DNA of 6,432 bases from JBEIDK01 sp040383485 (GTDB lineage: Bacteria > Bacteroidota > Bacteroidia > UBA4408): NCBI GenBank assembly GCA_040383485.1, contig JBEIDK010000170.1, forward strand, positions 1 to 6,432, in the 5' to 3' direction. The stretch's first letter is position 1. The number at the start of each line of letters is the position of its first letter. The notes beneath the pieces were generated by a model. The model saw only the letters and a program-made list of their open reading frames with translations. It did no database searches and was not told the origin of the DNA. Shown here one piece after another: positions 5,416 through 6,432 of this stretch. The position numbers and the translations under genes are program-made.

Positions 5416-6393
5416 TTATCTCTTCAATTTTTTTATTACTTTATCAAAGTCCGATTCGTAGTTTTTATCTTGTACAACACGGTATTTTTCAAATTCATTT
5501 TCAGCTTTTAGTTTTGCTTCAAACATAGTTACTTTTCCTTTGTCTTTCAAAATTGGATAATTAGAAAGCTGTAAAAAACTAGTTAAAAATTTACTCCAAT
5601 CTTTCATGTACATTAGTTGCTGGCGAGTTGCATTGTTTTCTGCCAAATCTAAATATGCCGAAACTATTCTGTTAAGTTCCGAAATGTGTGCTTCAATCAA
5701 ATAATTTTTTGCAATGGCAACATCGCTTTTTAATATTTTACCGTCTGGCGCAAATTTCCATGTTTTTAAACCCATGAATATTTTTGTTGCATCAGCTTCG
5801 GTATAAATTATTTCGGCTGCTGTTTTACCCGTTATTGCCCAATGTAACTTGTTTTGTACCGAAGCGTAAAAATCTTTGGTTTTATCGGCACCTTTTGTGT
5901 AATCAACACTCAAAGCATATAAGTCGGTTATTTTTTGGTAAAATCTTCTTTCGCTTGCGCGTATTTCTCTGATGCGTTCAAGCAATTCATCAAAATAATC
6001 TATACCTAAATTTTTGCCCTGCTTTAAGCGTTCATCATCTAATACAAAGCCCTTTGTAATAAACTCTTTTAATGTAGTGGTTGCCCAAATTCTAAATTGA
6101 GTTGCCTCTAATGAATTTACTCTATAACCAACAGCTAATATAGCATCTAATCGGTAATACGTAGTTTTATAATTTTTACCATCTCTGGCAGTTGTTTCCA
6201 AAATGGAAACAACTGAATTTTGCTGCAATTCCTTTGATTCAAAAATATTTTTCAAATGCTTGCTAATGGCAGGCACAGCAACACCAAACAATACCGCCAT
6301 TGCTTTTTGCGTAAGCCAAAAACTTTCGTTTTCAAAAATCACTTCAACTTTTACATTGCCTTGTGGAGTTGAATAAAATATAATTTGGTTCAT
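5416..6393 (-). CDS. rhuM: RhuM-family protein (virulence RhuM, N-terminal winged helix)
   Basis: 325-aa protein close to the usual length of the RhuM family (Pfam Virulence_RhuM). The family name comes from a Salmonella pathogenicity-island gene; its biochemical function is not established, and members are often found in accessory DNA. Visible regions: IIFYSTPQGNVKVEVIF (residues 4-20), a beta-rich opening; ENESFWLTQKAMAVLFGV (21-38) and the following AISKHLKNIF (42-51), a helix-turn-helix/winged-helix type DNA-binding segment; KNYKTTYYRLDAILAVGYRV (73-92) and FRIWATTTLKEFITKGF (100-116), the family's core block; a long helical region with KTKDFYASVQNKLHWAITGK (171-190) and EAHISELNRIVSAYLDLAEN (234-253), and a basic C-terminus ending KKLKR. 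No signal peptide or membrane helix is seen. It runs in the same direction as the polysaccharide operon but is separated from it by 156 bp, and nothing in its sequence ties it to glycan synthesis; it looks like an unrelated or inserted accessory gene. Confidence 0.94.
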   Translation of the reverse strand: MNQIIFYSTPQGNVKVEVIFENESFWLTQKAMAVLFGVAVPAISKHLKNIFESKELQQNSVVSILETTARDGKNYKTTYYRLDAILAVGYRVNSLEATQFRIWATTTLKEFITKGFVLDDERLKQGKNLGIDYFDELLERIREIRASERRFYQKITDLYALSVDYTKGADKTKDFYASVQNKLHWAITGKTAAEIIYTEADATKIFMGLKTWKFAPDGKILKSDVAIAKNYLIEAHISELNRIVSAYLDLAENNATRQQLMYMKDWSKFLTSFLQLSNYPILKDKGKVTMFEAKLKAENEFEKYRVVQDKNYESDFDKVIKKLKR

Positions 6394-6398
6394 GAATA

Positions 6399-6427
6399 CA
6401 AATTATTAATTTATACTCCTAACCAAA
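6399..6427 (-). promoter_or_regulatory. Candidate promoter of rhuM
   Basis: On the minus strand TTTG (6427-6424) is followed after 18 nt by TAATTTG (6405-6399), one base short of the Bacteroidota -7 consensus TAnnTTTG. It ends 5 nt before the rhuM ATG, implying a leaderless or very short-leader transcript. The match is weak and based on pattern only. Confidence 0.3.
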
Positions 6428-6432
6428 CAAAA
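6407..6432. repeat. Boundary motif, copy B (upstream of rhuM), possibly continuing beyond the window
   Basis: Second copy of the 26-bp motif at 5277-5302 (22 of 26 identical). The match runs to the last base of the window, so the repeat may extend further and include the palindrome seen after copy A. On the minus strand both copies contain GTTTGGT at the same place. Confidence 0.65.

Overview
The window reads as AT-rich bacterial chromosome, most likely from the phylum Bacteroidota (Bacteroidetes). This is inferred from low GC, A/T-rich sequence rather than Shine-Dalgarno motifs ahead of starts, the character of the protein families, and possible TTTG / TA-rich promoter elements. No rRNA, tRNA or housekeeping marker is present to fix the taxon. 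Every gene I can support lies on the minus strand, so the reading direction is from high to low coordinates.

Layout in transcription order. (1) 6393-5416 encodes a complete RhuM-family (virulence RhuM / KilA-N-like winged helix) protein. (2) 5415-5260 is a 156-bp spacer with an unusual nested imperfect palindrome and a 26-bp motif that recurs at the extreme right edge of the window, ahead of rhuM. (3) 5259-1304 is a tight four-gene surface-polysaccharide block: a GT-B-like capsule-type glycosyltransferase with an N-terminal Cys cluster, a GT2 glycosyltransferase, an extended-SDR nucleotide-sugar epimerase/decarboxylase, and a small cupin; gaps are 37, 11 and 2 nt. (4) 1303-927 is a 377-bp intergenic region dominated by a 14-bp tandem repeat of 16 units, almost free of C on the plus strand; it also holds a doubtful 41-codon ORF. 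(5) 926-1 is a DegT/DnrJ/EryC1/StrS aminotransferase resembling GDP-perosamine synthase, cut by the left window edge.

Together, genes (3) and (5) look like part of an O-antigen, capsule or exopolysaccharide locus. The SDR and the aminotransferase would make or modify nucleotide sugars, probably including a 4-amino sugar; the cupin probably acts on a sugar intermediate or assists in the pathway; the two glycosyltransferases would assemble the repeat unit. The exact sugars cannot be named from this window.

The best leads for something undescribed are the C-depleted 14-bp tandem array directly ahead of the aminotransferase, and the pair of matching boundary motifs that frame the rhuM gene with an attC-like nested palindrome at its 3' side, which suggests rhuM sits in a mobile or cassette-like unit. 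Neither is proven.
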